Shown piece after piece: positions 23,100 through 36,091 of a stretch of DNA of 48,560 bases. The stretch's first letter is position 1, and each line of letters starts with the position of its first letter. The notes under the pieces were generated by a model. The model worked only from the letters and a program-made list of their open reading frames with translations. It searched no databases and was not told the DNA's origin. This stretch comes from Saccoglossus kowalevskii (Eukaryota > Hemichordata > Enteropneusta > Harrimaniidae). Location: positions 346,543-395,102 of the forward strand of contig NW_003120918.1 of assembly GCF_000003605.2 (NCBI RefSeq), given 5' to 3'. The position numbers were made by a program, and so were the translations under genes.

Positions 23100-23926
23100 T
23101 ACATCAAATTCGAACATGCGTTGCGTGACGACCCCTTCGGTTTAAGACATAGCAAAGAAAAACATAGATCACAAGTGAAAGCATGTCCAAGTTATCACAT
23201 TTTAAACAAACAAGATCAAATTTGATAAAATTGCAAATTGAATTGACATGTACATGTATCCATTTATGACATTCTAAATATCAATAAAAATGATACATGG
23301 GTGACAGAGATATAATAATATGGCCAAAAATAAAATAAAAACAACCGTTGTTCGGCCATCTTTGATCTGATTGTGAAAAAAGTGACATGTATGATTTATG
23401 TGCCAAATACGAATGAAAATGATACATAAATATTGGAAATATAGTAGTAAGGCCAAAAAAGTCAGATGGCTGTCAATCCGCCATCTTTGATCCAATTTTG
23501 AAACAAATTGTCATGGATATGTATCCTAACATGTATAAAGTATATGCAAAATTTTAATGAAAACTGATAAAGCATGTCCAAGATACCACATTTAAAAATA
23601 CATGCCTGATAGTCGGCCATCTTTGATCCAATTGCAAAAGAAATTGTCATGGACATGTATCCTAACATTTATAATCCATGTACCAAATTTGAATGAAAAC
23701 TGACAAAGCATGTCCAAACTAGAACTTTTTCAAAAAACATTTTGTATCGAATCGCTAAACCATTGTATGTGCATATGTCCCACTTAAAGTACTAGGCACA
23801 TGCAAAGAATGAACAGAATCGGTCCAAAGGATTCTGAAATATGACTCCGGAAGGACGCACGTACCCACGGACGGACGGAGACCAAATTATAAGTCCCCGT
23901 TTTCGGACTTCGTCCGAACGGGGACT
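23100..23926 (+). mobile_element. Tandem-repeat element with end hairpin (Helentron/HINE-like?)
   Basis: Four to five diverged units of about 125-140 bases, marked by repeated GGCCATCTTTGATC (around 23354, 23480, 23615) and by TGTCATGGACATGTATCCTA-like blocks (23508, 23644). After the array comes a unique part, a GGAC repeat (CACGGACGGACGGAGACC) and a terminal hairpin at 23892-23926. Array, then short microsatellite, then 3' hairpin is the plan of the Helentron-associated elements described in molluscs and insects. The left boundary is not defined, so the start is approximate. Confidence 0.6.
23892..23926 (+). other. Terminal hairpin of the tandem-repeat element
   Basis: AGTCCCCGTTTTCGGAC pairs with GTCCGAACGGGGACT around a TTC loop; two extra T's bulge on the left arm. 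Its layout matches the hairpin at 31947-31977. Confidence 0.85.
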
Positions 23927-24435
23927 AACAACAAGTTTACAAAAACATTCGAGTAAGAATAAAGTAAAAATAATTGTCAGGTTTAACCAATGCAGGAGAT
24001 GCAGGTGATGGTTGAATTATCTCGCCTGGAAGAAAATAAATGAATGATTTGAGTAAGGTGATAAGTAGAGGAATGTTCAATAGGAAGAACATTGTTGAAA
24101 TAGATTGGAAATGATTGGATTTTCGATAATTAAATCATGAGGCGCATTGTAAATAACTGGCGAGAGGATGCTGAAAGCACTACCGTGCATTCAAGCATCC
24201 TCTCATTGAAAATAAACACAGGTTATGCACATTTACATTATAATGAGGTAAATTAGTGTTATGATTAAATCTGGTATGATGTGCATGAAACGAAAGCGTT
24301 GATGGAAGACCCAAATGATAGTTATCACCATGACAATCAATTTGGTAGTAGGCATATTGCCAAAATATTATATCTTGTTGTTTTCAAAAAGTATATGTGC
24401 AGCAACAATAAACTGTGAAAAACCAGTAGTTAGCT

Positions 24436-24555
24436 CAGTGTTCTCCACGAGGGGTTTAAGAGGGGCGCTGCGCTCATCTTTAATTTATTTTCGCCCCTAG
24501 TAATTTGTAGCGCTACTCTATTTATCTTCAGCGCCCTCCTTAGTTTTCGGTGAAC
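24436..24555. repeat. Possible short hAT-like foldback element
   Basis: Starts CAGTGTTCTCCACGAGGGG, the same first 11 bases as the hAT-like ends at 4367, and contains GAGGGGCGCTG near the start and CAGCGCCCTC near the end in inverted orientation. It ends near GGTGAACAG. A target duplication and an exact right terminus were not found. Confidence 0.35.
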
Positions 24556-27430
24556 AGATGTTTCACGAGTCCCGGAAGATGTCCCGACGACGTTATTGAG
24601 AGACCTCTTATTAACTGACAGGCGATAAAACAAAAAAAAACTAAGAGACAAATAGTGGCATAGGTGACAACTAGGACAATGGATTGGATGTCTGGGGAAA
24701 ACAACTGGCTGAATAAATAAACAAAAAAACAATGGCTAATCACGCAATGGGAGAGTCAAAATAAGTTTCCTCATCATTCCTGAATTAGCTTAGATACTTA
24801 AGGTAGAGATGCAGGTTCGTGGGCACTTGGGAGTGAATTTTTTTTTTGCTTTTTATTATCCAAACAGTCTTAGTTATATACTGTTAAAATTGTGTAGAAT
24901 TGTGAATAGTGGAACATACTTAAAACACGATTTTAAAATATAGATAACAGGTGCAAACATTCTCTCTTTTGAATGCTTAACAAGATTTAGCAAGGCTGTA
25001 CATAAATAAATAATACATAAATAATGAAAAAAAGAAATGACGGGATCTCCATATTATGCACTATATTTAACTTTTAACAAAACGATAATACATTTAAATT
25101 TGGAACTGTTACAACAATTTTTATTATGAGCATTAGCAAACTTCTTACTCAGTGAATTGTTATGCAAATTAGCAATTACCTTAGCTTCTTGTTAGTGGAC
25201 ATCCCAGAACTTTAAAAAAATAGCTCCCAGACGCTTTGACCTTTTGTTTTAAAATTTTCACAAATGATTGACAAAACGCCGTCGGGGCATTGTTATTGGT
25301 TGAATAGTGTTACAACAATCGTACAGACAACTAGCCTGGGTGTTAATTTATGCATAAACGTGAAGTAGTGAAATTTGAGCTGCTGCCCTGCAAAATTGAC
25401 AACTGGTAGACAGTTTTCAAGACGACACTTTCTTTATAGTAAACAGATGTACCCATTAACCAATTTTGACAGGAAACAGAAGCGTGCTTTAGGAGCTAAT
25501 GTTTTACATCACTTTTCACACAAAAAAAACACATTTTTGTGCATATTTCAAACTACAGTGTCCATAAAAAAATACTAACAACATTTTAAAATTCATACAA
25601 TAAGCTTCCCGAAAACATATAGTTTTGTGGACAAGAAAGGTCATCTTGGTTTCCTAATTAACTAATTAAAATACCTGTCAGGTAAACTGCATCTCTACCT
25701 CAAGAACAGAAGGACCAACAACAATTTATTGGTTCAATTACTTGTTACTTGTCTATTATTGGTGAAAAGTAAAAAGAATCATCAAAAGAATCACCGAAGC
25801 AAAACGTACGGTAAACACTGAAACAACGTGGATGACACTGTATCTGATTTGACTTTTGTCCTCAGTACCCATAATGCAATCAATATAATGATCAATTTAT
25901 TTACAGTTATCGGATTCGATTCGATTATTTCTTTTAAATTGTTTTTGTTATGTGAAAATATTTTTCTTCTTATTACTTGAGTTTTTCAACTATTACAATA
26001 TGTCAGTGCATTTATAAAACTTATGAAAATGAAAATACTTGAAAGAAATTTAAAAGAAATGAATGAAAGGCTAGAATCTCACAACTTGTTCCATTACAGA
26101 GAATAAAATGTGTATTCTTCATCTGTCAAAGTTGATATTTTTTACATCAAGTGGTTTAATTTATTCATCAAAAAGAACATTAATATAGTTGTACTTGTAC
26201 ACAGTAATCGAGGTTGATGTAAATATAATTTTTACAGAACACTGTAAATATTTACAACATTGTACAAGACAGTACTATAAGGGTATCGTACAAATATACC
26301 CCCTTACTTTTAGGCTATTGTATGTCCATTCAGAATGAATAGGATATAAAGTAGGTGCAAAGAGACTATATGAAATGTAATTGTACTTCATATGAATATC
26401 ATTGATGATATCAATCCCATCAGACTGATAGAAAACGTGAAAGTAATGAATTTATCGCATGACAATGGCAATGTGCCATCTGACATATAACCGGAGTGAA
26501 ATGACATGTGCAAAGACAGCATTGTTGGTTTGCATAAGACATCCCACACACATGCTATAAAGAGTAAAATCTGAGTAATGAAAATGAGTCAATATCAAAC
26601 CAGAAACATAGAATGTAAATACATGGACCTGTTTTTACAGAATACCAGTTCATCCCTCATTATTTATGTGGAACATGTTAAAAAGATCTCAAACCATTAT
26701 GAGGACAATGAAAAACAAATTTGGTGTTTCCAGTATTAGGGTAAAAAATATTGGGTAGTTGGGATTTAATTATTTTTGATTATTTTTTCCCACCATGTTC
26801 AGTCTACATCAATTACAATCATTTTAAACAATTGTTTTTTTACATGATGATATTAATATCAACTTTTGTTCATTTTAGAAAAAGGTAACTCATTTCCATA
26901 AAAATAAAATTTCGCCTTAACAACAAATAACAACACATGCCATTGTTCAAGGTTGAGATGAGTGGCATGAACTGTTGATCAGTGGCACCATTTCAACAAG
27001 AGTTGGCAGAGCCATCTCGATGCTGGGAAAGTAAGAGTATTTCAAGGTGTGTTTTGGAGCAATGGATTGGCGAGCAGGCAGAAAAACAATTTCAAAAACT
27101 TTGACTTTGTTTCAATGAAAACTTGAAGTATACATGAGGGTACGTGTTATTATTTATTTATTTTGGAAACTCAATTTTTAACTGAAGGAATTAAACTAAA
27201 TTAAATAATCTTGTTTGTTTATTTTGAACTTTAGAAATGACTACTGTTCAACTCGGGACGTTTAATTGTACATAGCGTATGTTACTATGACAATCACCCA
27301 ATTCAAAAAAAACAAACAAAAACAGTCGACAATGACTAAATGCATGGCCACAGCCAAATCATTGTTTAATTGAAATAAAAACAAATCAAAGAAAACAGAG
27401 AAGGAAGAAAAACACGAGCGATGTAGTCGA

Positions 27431-27556
27431 ATGACAGGCATTACGGCAGCCATGTTTGTTTCACCTCGATCAATACAGTATTACTCATTATGCACTATTC
27501 CCATTAGCGTGGGTATGTGGAAGTTCATAGCCAAGCGTACTGCGTTCAAGAACAAG
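27431..27556 (+). CDS. Speculative first coding exon
   Basis: ATG within GGCATTACGGCAGCCATGTT begins a 42-codon frame that ends at AACAAG|GTAAGA, a near-perfect splice donor, in phase 0. CAGCCATGTTTG resembles the start-site YY1-type motif of some animal promoters, and the surroundings are richer in CpG than the flanks. The peptide (SPRSIQYYSLCTIPISVGMW) is not recognised and no downstream exon was found, so this may be chance or a transposon fragment. Confidence 0.2.
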
Positions 27557-30500
27557 GTAAGAAATTACGTGACGAGACCATCCCGATTTGCCGTAGATTT
27601 CCGGGTTCAGGTGCGTTTCATACAAGAAGATCGATACGAACTACAACGCCGAGTGTAGTAGACATAATCCCGATGGCAATAGGACGTTCGAAGTAAGCTA
27701 ATACATTTGATTTATACTAGACGAAGTAAATGGAAATCACTTCAGTCGAAAACACAAACGTATTTAAATGAGTTGGTAAACAAGAGACGATGGCAACTCC
27801 ACGTTGTGGCAGATTTACACACTACTACAGCTCGACTAAAGTTTACAAACACCACGGTCAGTCACACACACAAAGTCCCCCAAATGCAGCAAAGGGATTT
27901 TTAAATGCACGGGGAAACACGTGACGAAGAATTGTGCATACTCCACGTTATGACGCAGCGTGAAAATGGCAATTTAAACTTTGCTTGCAGATTTTTTTCC
28001 GGGGCTGATTTACATAATACTACAGTACGATAACACGGCCAGTCACACAAAATCCATCAAAGGGGAACTGAAATTCGTATAATGTCAAAACAGTACTATG
28101 ATTTCACAACTTTCGAAATACGTTCGCTTTTATCGATGTCCACTGTACACCAGTAAAAGTCTTCCCGTTCGCAAGAACACAAAGTCTAAACTATCAAAAA
28201 TTCGTAACTCATAATTCGAGTGATGGTATAACAAAATAACTCAAAAATAAATTCAATCCATCGAAAAAATATAAAAAACATTTTCATAAACAATTTGTAT
28301 TGTATAAACACGCTTTGAAAAAAAACCAAGATTCATAAACATAAATCTATTTGAATATATTGTCACTACAAATTACACAATACTTATTTTCTAATGGAGT
28401 TTCTTCACAGCACAAACTATTGGAATCCATGCACACGTGTGAGTACTTCCGTGACACATTTTATAGCTACGCTCAAAATAGTCCATCATTTATTGCGCAA
28501 CTGTGACCAAACGGCAACATTTTGTTTACATCCACACATTTTCATAAAATCTCCATGCACTTTTTGACCTTTCATAAGTAAAATACACTACAATTTACTC
28601 CAGAAAAACAATTTTTCTGGTACATTCCTACATTCTTGCATACTAATGAGGGGTTCAGACACATTCCAAGCAATTTTCTTGGACTGATAACAAAGCCGGT
28701 CAATCCTTTCCCAGCAAAAATGACAGCTGGCGACAGCAAAACTTTCACTGATGTACATGTGTATGTAGACATGAGCACAAGGAATTGGCCCCCACCAGTT
28801 TCTGCCTAATTTATGAAAGTTATGTACATTCCTGCTGTGGCCATTTACCTACAATAGCAACATCACAAGCATGATAAAGGCAATCTGATGTACACATTGC
28901 AGCTCTTGCTGCTTCTTGCATGTGACAAAAATTCACCTAAATTACAAGAAAATTGTAGTGGGGCAAACAATGGTCATGAAAAAATAAGAATGAGTACAGC
29001 CAGCCATCATGCCTATGTGGTGAATGAAATGTAATTATTGCATGGCTTTCTGCTCAATATTATACAGTGTGTGGTAGCCTATGCCGAATAATCAATGGCG
29101 TTGTCACAAATGATCATGAAGATTAATCATGATCACACACTTCATATACACTATAACATTACATTAATAGGCAAAAACTATAAATTATACCCATGCTCTA
29201 GACATGGCTACGTCCGAGGTCATCATTTTGCTAATGCCATTCTTGCAATTTCATTATTTCTAGCTGCATAGACCAGATTAATATACAAGGATTTAGACAC
29301 ATCTGCCTTATTTTGGTTTTAGATGCTATTTTATTGAGATGCATCGTGACAACTGTGGCCGTGGAGGACCGGTAGGTTAGGTAACTAGTCGCACCGTGCA
29401 TGTGCACATCACACAAATCATATGAGTTCACAGGCCATAGGCCTAGTAAATCGCTGTCATCAATTTTGTACGATGCAATATTTGGCAATTTATTTTTGAC
29501 TATTAGATTCCCTGATTCATGACATCATGTGCCAATAAATCCTGAAAATCGGCTTTGCTAAGCGATGAGTCGTTTAGGTCATAACACTGCATGATTATAG
29601 CATGGTGTGAGTTTTAGAGTTAAGAATATATTAAAATTTGTGGAAAAGGGCAAGAGAAATTACCTTTAGTACAATGTCTGTACGGCGTCCTGGGCTGGCT
29701 GGCAAAATAATCTACGTCATCGAAAGATGCGTGTACGTGTACTGTAGACTATTTCCATGACGCTGCATTGCGTGAGTCGACGTCACGATTTTTGCGTATA
29801 TCAATTTTTCTGCGCTTTTTTAACAAATAATTCACTTTTTTCTCCTGGGAAAACGTCGTCAATCTTATTTATTAACATGAATTTGTCTTGACAGCGCAAA
29901 TTATACCCAAATAAGCGTCTTTGGTTGATTTCTGGCACCCAAAATTGATTGTCGGCTCATTCCTAATTACGCGTTTAGAAATGACCTGGTGATCCAAAAT
30001 TGACCTCGCTTGAAAATACTGCCGCCTACGGCGGGTTCGTATTGAAATTGCATGATGTGCGATGTTTTTTTTTTACTGAAACGCTCCTAATGGTTGAATC
30101 CCGGGTTCGAAGGAGAATGTAACAGCGCACCACGTGATTCGTTTGGATACAATGGTGAAATATTGGCACGACAGGCCCCTGTCTGATCTCGGTGGAACGT
30201 TTCGCAGTCATACCACGGTTCTTTTTTAGTACGTAGTTTAAATTTATGTTGAAGTTCCTCTACAGAATTGTGCATTGGCAAGCATATATAGTATACATAA
30301 ATTATACATAAATTAAATTTAGATTTTAGGTTTTATTTCTGACCGTGACGAGATCACTCAACTTAAACACTGCCCGCCACACTTCGACAAACTGGGATTA
30401 TATAGACCAATGAAAATAGTGCATTACTTGTGACAAACTGAGTAGTGTTAATTATACACTTCCATATCTGCACTGAAGAAAGGATAAAATATTGTCGAAG

Positions 30501-31946
30501 CGCTTCGTCCTAACTTGGCACAATTCTCTCAAACTGCACAAAGTCTTGTTTCTACTAAGTGGGTTGGTAATGCAAGTTGTATAACTCTTCATGGCATGTC
30601 TGCATGCTCAGATTATTATGCCAAATATGGCCAAGTTTAACCGATGAATTGTATACGATATGATTGACAGTGTATCATACTGTTCGTTACAAAGTAATCA
30701 TATAGTTTCAATCAACTTACCCTATGTGTCAAATATCAGAACAATGCCGCAGCACAATACAAAGAATTAGAACAATAGTTTGGTAATACGCCGTTCAGCT
30801 ACACGGAAACTGTTGTTTGTATTGGCTACGTGTTATAACATGATTTTATGGCTACTTATTAACGTTAAATTAGCATAAAACGTAAACTGTAATAAACAAC
30901 TCAATCAAAACAACTCATAAATTGGGTATTACTGTATATGATATTTGTGTACACTGTATATCGAGGGAAACACTTAAAAAGTACTTTTTTCAAAATATAT
31001 AAATTTTCAATCAAACAAGTAGTGTTTTTGTTTTTAGCAACGTGAACTAATTTTTTTTAAAAAAATTAGACGATTAACATTGTAAACACACAAAAAACAC
31101 TAACGCTGTTATACGGGAACATAAATGTTTTCTGAAAGAGTTTATTGATTTGTCAACATTGTGCCACCATCAGTACTCTGTAAATCTAAGAGTTCTTGAT
31201 ACATTTCTTGCATCATTGTAAAATTCCGTTAAGTGTTATATTATTTAAGACATAATGTGTCTTTCCTTAAAATCGCAAATGAGTTATATTTCAACACTTT
31301 TTTTTTATTTTCACTGTTTTGGGGTAAAACATTTACAGTAGTTATAATCTTGTCCCCACTTTTCAAACACTTGAATTATTTATGATCTGTCTAATGATGA
31401 ACAGTGTATTCATCACTACTGTTATATGTTTGCATATAGAACATTGTGTAATTTTTTCCTTTAGAAATACTTTTACTAGACACACATTTTGAAAAAAAAT
31501 ATTTGTGGAATAGTGTCACAATCCGAATAATGAAAAGTGCATTTTAAAATGTGTTTCAACTGATAACATAATAACAATAATTAGCATCGATACGCATTAT
31601 GGAAATACATGTAAGATAGTTTTATTACTAAATATTAATATTGAATTGTCAACAGAAAATATTTGCCAAAATATATTATATAATCACAAAAAGCCAATGT
31701 TATAGGTAAAATATTTATAAATATTTAGACTAAATGTGAATAATTATTTTAGAAATTGTATGAGCAGTTTAAAAACAACAATTGTGACTAAAATAACCCC
31801 AATTATTTGCAAAAAAGAAATGAATTTGGAAATTTAATAACAATGAACCTGTGACTTTGTTATCATGTGAGATATCCAGTATCAAAGATGTCAAATTTTT
31901 TAACAAAATGACAAAAACATTTGCTTCACCCAAAGCTAGAATTTTT

Positions 31947-31977
31947 GACTCCCGTGTGCGAAGCACAAAAGGGAGTC
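31947..31977. other. Terminal hairpin of the second tandem-repeat element
   Basis: GACTCCC pairs with GGGAGTC and GTGTGC with GCACA around a GAA loop (TTC on the minus strand). Read on the minus strand it has the same plan as 23892-23926: CCC, TTTT, a short GC stem, TTC, and a GGG arm. Confidence 0.85.
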
Positions 31978-31990
31978 TTTGCAGTTACCA

Positions 31991-32034
31991 TGTCTGTATG
32001 TCTGTATGTCTGTATGTCTGTATGTATGTATGTC
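31991..32034 (+). repeat. (TGTCTGTA)n / (TGTA)n microsatellite
   Basis: About four copies of the 8-mer TGTCTGTA, then TGTA units, between the hairpin and the repeat array. Position and content fit the microsatellite part of Helentron-associated elements. Confidence 0.9.
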
Positions 32035-32587
32035 ACTTTTTTGTTCCATCGTTATCTCAAGAACCACTAATCAAATTTTGTTGAAACTTGGTACATAGAT
32101 GCTCTGGGATAATGCGCAGAGTTGATTAGGTTTTGGTAAAAATCTATGAATATTAATTACCTAATTTGCATGATAATTAGCTGATTTTTAGCTGTTCCAA
32201 GACTGTTCCACTAATATCTGAAGAACCACTCATTGGATTTTGATGAAATTTGGCACATGGATGCTCTGAACTAGTGCGCAGATTTGATTAGTTTTGGGTA
32301 AAAATCTATGAATATTAATTACCTAATTTGCATGATAATTAACTGATTTTAAGCTGTTCTATGACTGTTCCACTGATTTTTGAAGAACCACTCATTGGAT
32401 TTCAATGAAACTTGGCACATGGATGCTCTGAACTAATGCACAGATTTGATTAGTTGTGGGTAAAAATCTGTTAATATTATTAATTACCTAATTTACATAA
32501 TGATTAATCAATTTTCTGCTTTTCCACTGATATCTCAAGTACTAATCATAACATTTCAATAAAACTTGGTACATAGGTGTCATATGA

Positions 32588-33294
32588 NNNNNNNNNNNNN
32601 NNNNNNNNNNNNNNNNNNNNNNNNNNNNNNNNNNNNNNNNNNNNNNNNNNNNNNNNNNNNNNNNNNNNNNNNNNNNNNNNNNNNNNNNNNNNNNNNNNNN
32701 NNNNNNNNNNNNNNNNNNNNNNNNNNNNNNNNNNNNNNNNNNNNNNNNNNNNNNNNNNNNNNNNNNNNNNNNNNNNNNNNNNNNNNNNNNNNNNNNNNNN
32801 NNNNNNNNNNNNNNNNNNNNNNNNNNNNNNNNNNNNNNNNNNNNNNNNNNNNNNNNNNNNNNNNNNNNNNNNNNNNNNNNNNNNNNNNNNNNNNNNNNNN
32901 NNNNNNNNNNNNNNNNNNNNNNNNNNNNNNNNNNNNNNNNNNNNNNNNNNNNNNNNNNNNNNNNNNNNNNNNNNNNNNNNNNNNNNNNNNNNNNNNNNNN
33001 NNNNNNNNNNNNNNNNNNNNNNNNNNNNNNNNNNNNNNNNNNNNNNNNNNNNNNNNNNNNNNNNNNNNNNNNNNNNNNNNNNNNNNNNNNNNNNNNNNNN
33101 NNNNNNNNNNNNNNNNNNNNNNNNNNNNNNNNNNNNNNNNNNNNNNNNNNNNNNNNNNNNNNNNNNNNNNNNNNNNNNNNNNNNNNNNNNNNNNNNNNNN
33201 NNNNNNNNNNNNNNNNNNNNNNNNNNNNNNNNNNNNNNNNNNNNNNNNNNNNNNNNNNNNNNNNNNNNNNNNNNNNNNNNNNNNNNNNNNNNNN
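32588..33294. other. Assembly gap (707 N)
   Basis: A run of unknown bases inside the tandem array. Long open frames that cross it are artefacts of the N's. The true length of the array is unknown. Confidence 0.99.
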
Positions 33295-34035
33295 TAATGA
33301 TCACGTTTCAATGAAACTTGGTACATAGTTACTTGAGGACTGTGCAGAGACCTAATTAGTTTTTGGGTAAATGTTTGTGCATATTAATCACCTTATTAGC
33401 ATAATTAGTTAATTTTCAGCTTTTCACCTGATATCTCAAGTACTAATCATCACATTTCAATGAGACTTGCGACATAGATATTCTAGGACTGTGCAGAGAC
33501 TTGATTAATTTTGGGATAAATAATTGTGCCTATTAATTACCTAATTTGCATAATTCGTTAATTTTTTGCTGTTCTATGATGTCTAAAAACCACTCATTCG
33601 ATTTCAATGAAACTTTTAAAGAGTACCCATCACATTTCAATGAACCTAAGACTATGCACCATATTAGTTTTTGGTAAATATTTATGCTTCTTAATCACCT
33701 AATTAACATAATTAATTAATATTGATATCTCAAGTATTGATCATCACATTTGAATAAAACTTGGTACATAAATGCTCTAGGACAATAGACAGTCTGATTA
33801 ATTTTGGGTTAAAATTTGTTCATATTAATTCTCTAATTAGCAAAATAATTAATATCTTTTTGGTTCTAATCACATTTCAATGAAACTTGGTACATTGTGC
33901 AGACCTTATTAGTTTTACACTTAAATCTGTTCATATTAGTTACCTTATTTGCAGCTATTCCATCAATATCTCAAGTATAAGTAATTTTGAATTAATTTTT
34001 AATGTGTCTCCAAAACTCTCAGCACACGGGAGTTC

Positions 34036-35418
34036 TTTCTAAGCTTTCTTTGATTTAAAACTATGTCATTTATCAAAAGTTTACTGAGATAGATGATGGT
34101 GGAAATCCCAATATATGACATACAATATATCTAAAAAACATTTTGCAGAAAAAATGGTTATTACTACATAAGTGAAACTGAGAAAAATTAACATATCCGA
34201 TGATTGCACTATAACAAATCTTTTAAAGTATAAAGCCTACATGATATAGACTACAGATGATAATGAAAAATATAGTTATGTATACAAAGAATAATAATAA
34301 GTACTCTAAAATAATCATTGAGTTGTACATGTATATCTACAATATTTCTCTTTAAATTAAATGATGTCATATGATCGACATGTATTCTATCCAAATTTCT
34401 TCATTCATATTGACAATATCCGATTAGTGTGAATGCACATCTGCAATATATCTCATATGTGAATAACCTCTTGGATTCAATGACTATCAAACAATTATTA
34501 TAACACTACGTCAGTAGTAAAAACATAACCCTTCACCTGTGTAAACAGTGCCTGGTCAGTTGTAATATCAGTATCTGTAATATACTTTTAAAAAAGTAGA
34601 TATGCACATAACTAAACAAATCTATCCATCTATTTTTAGTTTTAATTGAATTTCGAAAGCCTATAACAACAAGGAATCTTTAAATTCATAAAATTTTCCA
34701 GCCGTATTTTATTGAGTAAAATGTACACAATGAATGAATATACCAATTCCCCAAATAGTGAACTAGTATTATTGGGGTTTATATAGTGTGAGAGTGACTG
34801 CAAATAATGACAATTTGACATATTTGTCGTATGCAATTATATCATCTGCATATTGTATGTGACTTCTTCTTACCGTAGTGAGGCGCATTTGCTGTTTGAA
34901 ATACGTGTTTTGTGATAATATATTACAAATCTAATTATAATAACTGATACAAGAAAATATTGCCTGGGCATCTAATTAACATATTTAAGGATAACAATAA
35001 ATATAATGATAAATACAAACCCTTTTCTTGAAAATGTTACTTTTAACCTGCTGAAAAGTTCAGACGGTTAACATTTTTTATCTAGCACACATCTGATTCC
35101 ACAGCACAATAAAGTTGAAAATTACGTGTATATCCTGCAGATTTCCAAAATGAATTATTGTTAAACCAAGATTGTTCTCATCAAAGTTATTTTAGTGTAA
35201 ATAGCAAGTTTGATCATTTTGTAAAGAAAACATTTGTCACTCTTTCCCTCTCATTAGCAGTAAAAAAACAATTTGTGGTATGTTGAACAAAAGAATTGTG
35301 TGGTTGACCACAGATTTGCTTCATAGGCAGTTAGCAAATCTCATCTTTATCAGCTTCTTTATCTTAACACACCATCATCATCATTATCGTCATCATCACC
35401 ATCTCTATGTGGCTCATG
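34036..35418. other. Intergenic and 3' flank of the VWDE-like gene
   Basis: No gene seen. It should contain the 3' untranslated region of the gene that ends at 35419. The nearest minus-strand AATAAA I noticed is at 34708-34713, some 700 bases away, so the cleavage site is uncertain. Confidence 0.5.
35372..35402. repeat. CAT-rich simple repeat
   Basis: Imperfect CAT/CAC triplets just past the VWDE-like stop codon, in the presumed 3' untranslated region. Confidence 0.8.
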
Positions 35419-36091
35419 TTATATGTTCCCAGCTACAAAGTCGTCATCTTCAACATTGCGGCGGTATCTGAAAAAGATGATTCAGTCATTTATGCAAATT
35501 ATGAAACGAAATTCTTCTTCTTCAAAAAAGGAAAGATTACCTTCATTTACGTATTATCTGGTTTATATTTTATTTTAGTAGATTTAAAGGGTTACCTTTT
35601 GTAAACCACAACAGCAATTACTACTATGATCACAACTATGGCGGTTCCGAAAACAACTGCAAGGATCAATCCACTTGAATCATCTACTGTACATAAACTT
35701 AATTCTGAAAATACATTGACAAATCCGATTATTAGCAACTATATGAATACTAAACCGAAAACTAAAATAAGATAAACTGACAAAAACACCGTTACTTGGT
35801 GGCAGTTTATATTATAAGTATAATTTCACATATATTCGCACAACTAGGGAAAACCAAACTTAATAGATCTACACAATGGCAATATATGACATTATTATTA
35901 CAAACTTATATATAATTAGTATCGTCATAACAAGATATTTATTATTAAATCTCAAATTACATACCTACCAGCTTACCTATGTTGTTGCTCCACTTAGTGG
36001 TAGAATTACCCGGATTACAAACATAACATTCATTCAGAGAACTTCTCTCGCCTTCGGCATAACATTTTCCATTTATTGAGCAAGAAGCCAT
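35419..36091 (-). other. VWDE-like: Juxtamembrane Cys module, transmembrane helix and tail (residues 958-1047)
   Basis: Exon 14 (115 bases) encodes a small module, CSINGKCYAEGERSSLNEC and YVCNPGNSTTKWS, which recurs in the next gene. Exon 15 encodes a clear membrane helix, about residues 1006-1029 (LILAVVFGTAIVVIIVVIAV). A stop-transfer YKRYRR follows, then an acidic tail NVEDDDFVAGNI and TAA at 35419-35421. The protein is therefore type I: outside N-terminus, short inside tail with no recognisable signalling motif. Confidence 0.93.

Larger units (their letters stand above)
23927..31946. other. Gene-poor intergenic stretch
   Basis: Eight kilobases, AT-rich, with no open frame that resembles a known protein. 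Two patches are less AT-rich and hold more CpG: 27420-28200 and 29640-30250. Within the first, 27431-27556 is a conceivable first exon (listed separately). The short foldback at 24436 is the only repeat I could delimit. Confidence 0.55.
31947..34035 (-). mobile_element. Second tandem-repeat element with end hairpin, interrupted by an assembly gap
   Basis: Bounded by GACTCCCGTGTGC (31947) and its inverted partner GCACACGGGAGTTC (ending 34035). After the left hairpin come TGTCTGTA repeats, then at least six to eight units of about 130-155 bases built on 'ATCTCAAGAACCACTCAT', 'CAATGAAACTTGGTACATAG' and 'TTAATTACCTAATTTGCAT'. Units are more complete on the left and more deleted near the right end. 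Read on the minus strand the order is array, microsatellite, hairpin, the same as at 23.1-23.9 kb. No transposase frame is present, so it would be non-autonomous. Confidence 0.7.

Noticed and set aside
30085..30130. tRNA-like B-box words (GGTTGAATCC, GGGTTCGAAGG)
   Set aside because: No A box at the right distance on either strand and no cloverleaf could be drawn.
32546..33326. Four long open frames of about 245 codons
   Set aside because: They are made of the N run in the assembly gap and have only a few real codons.
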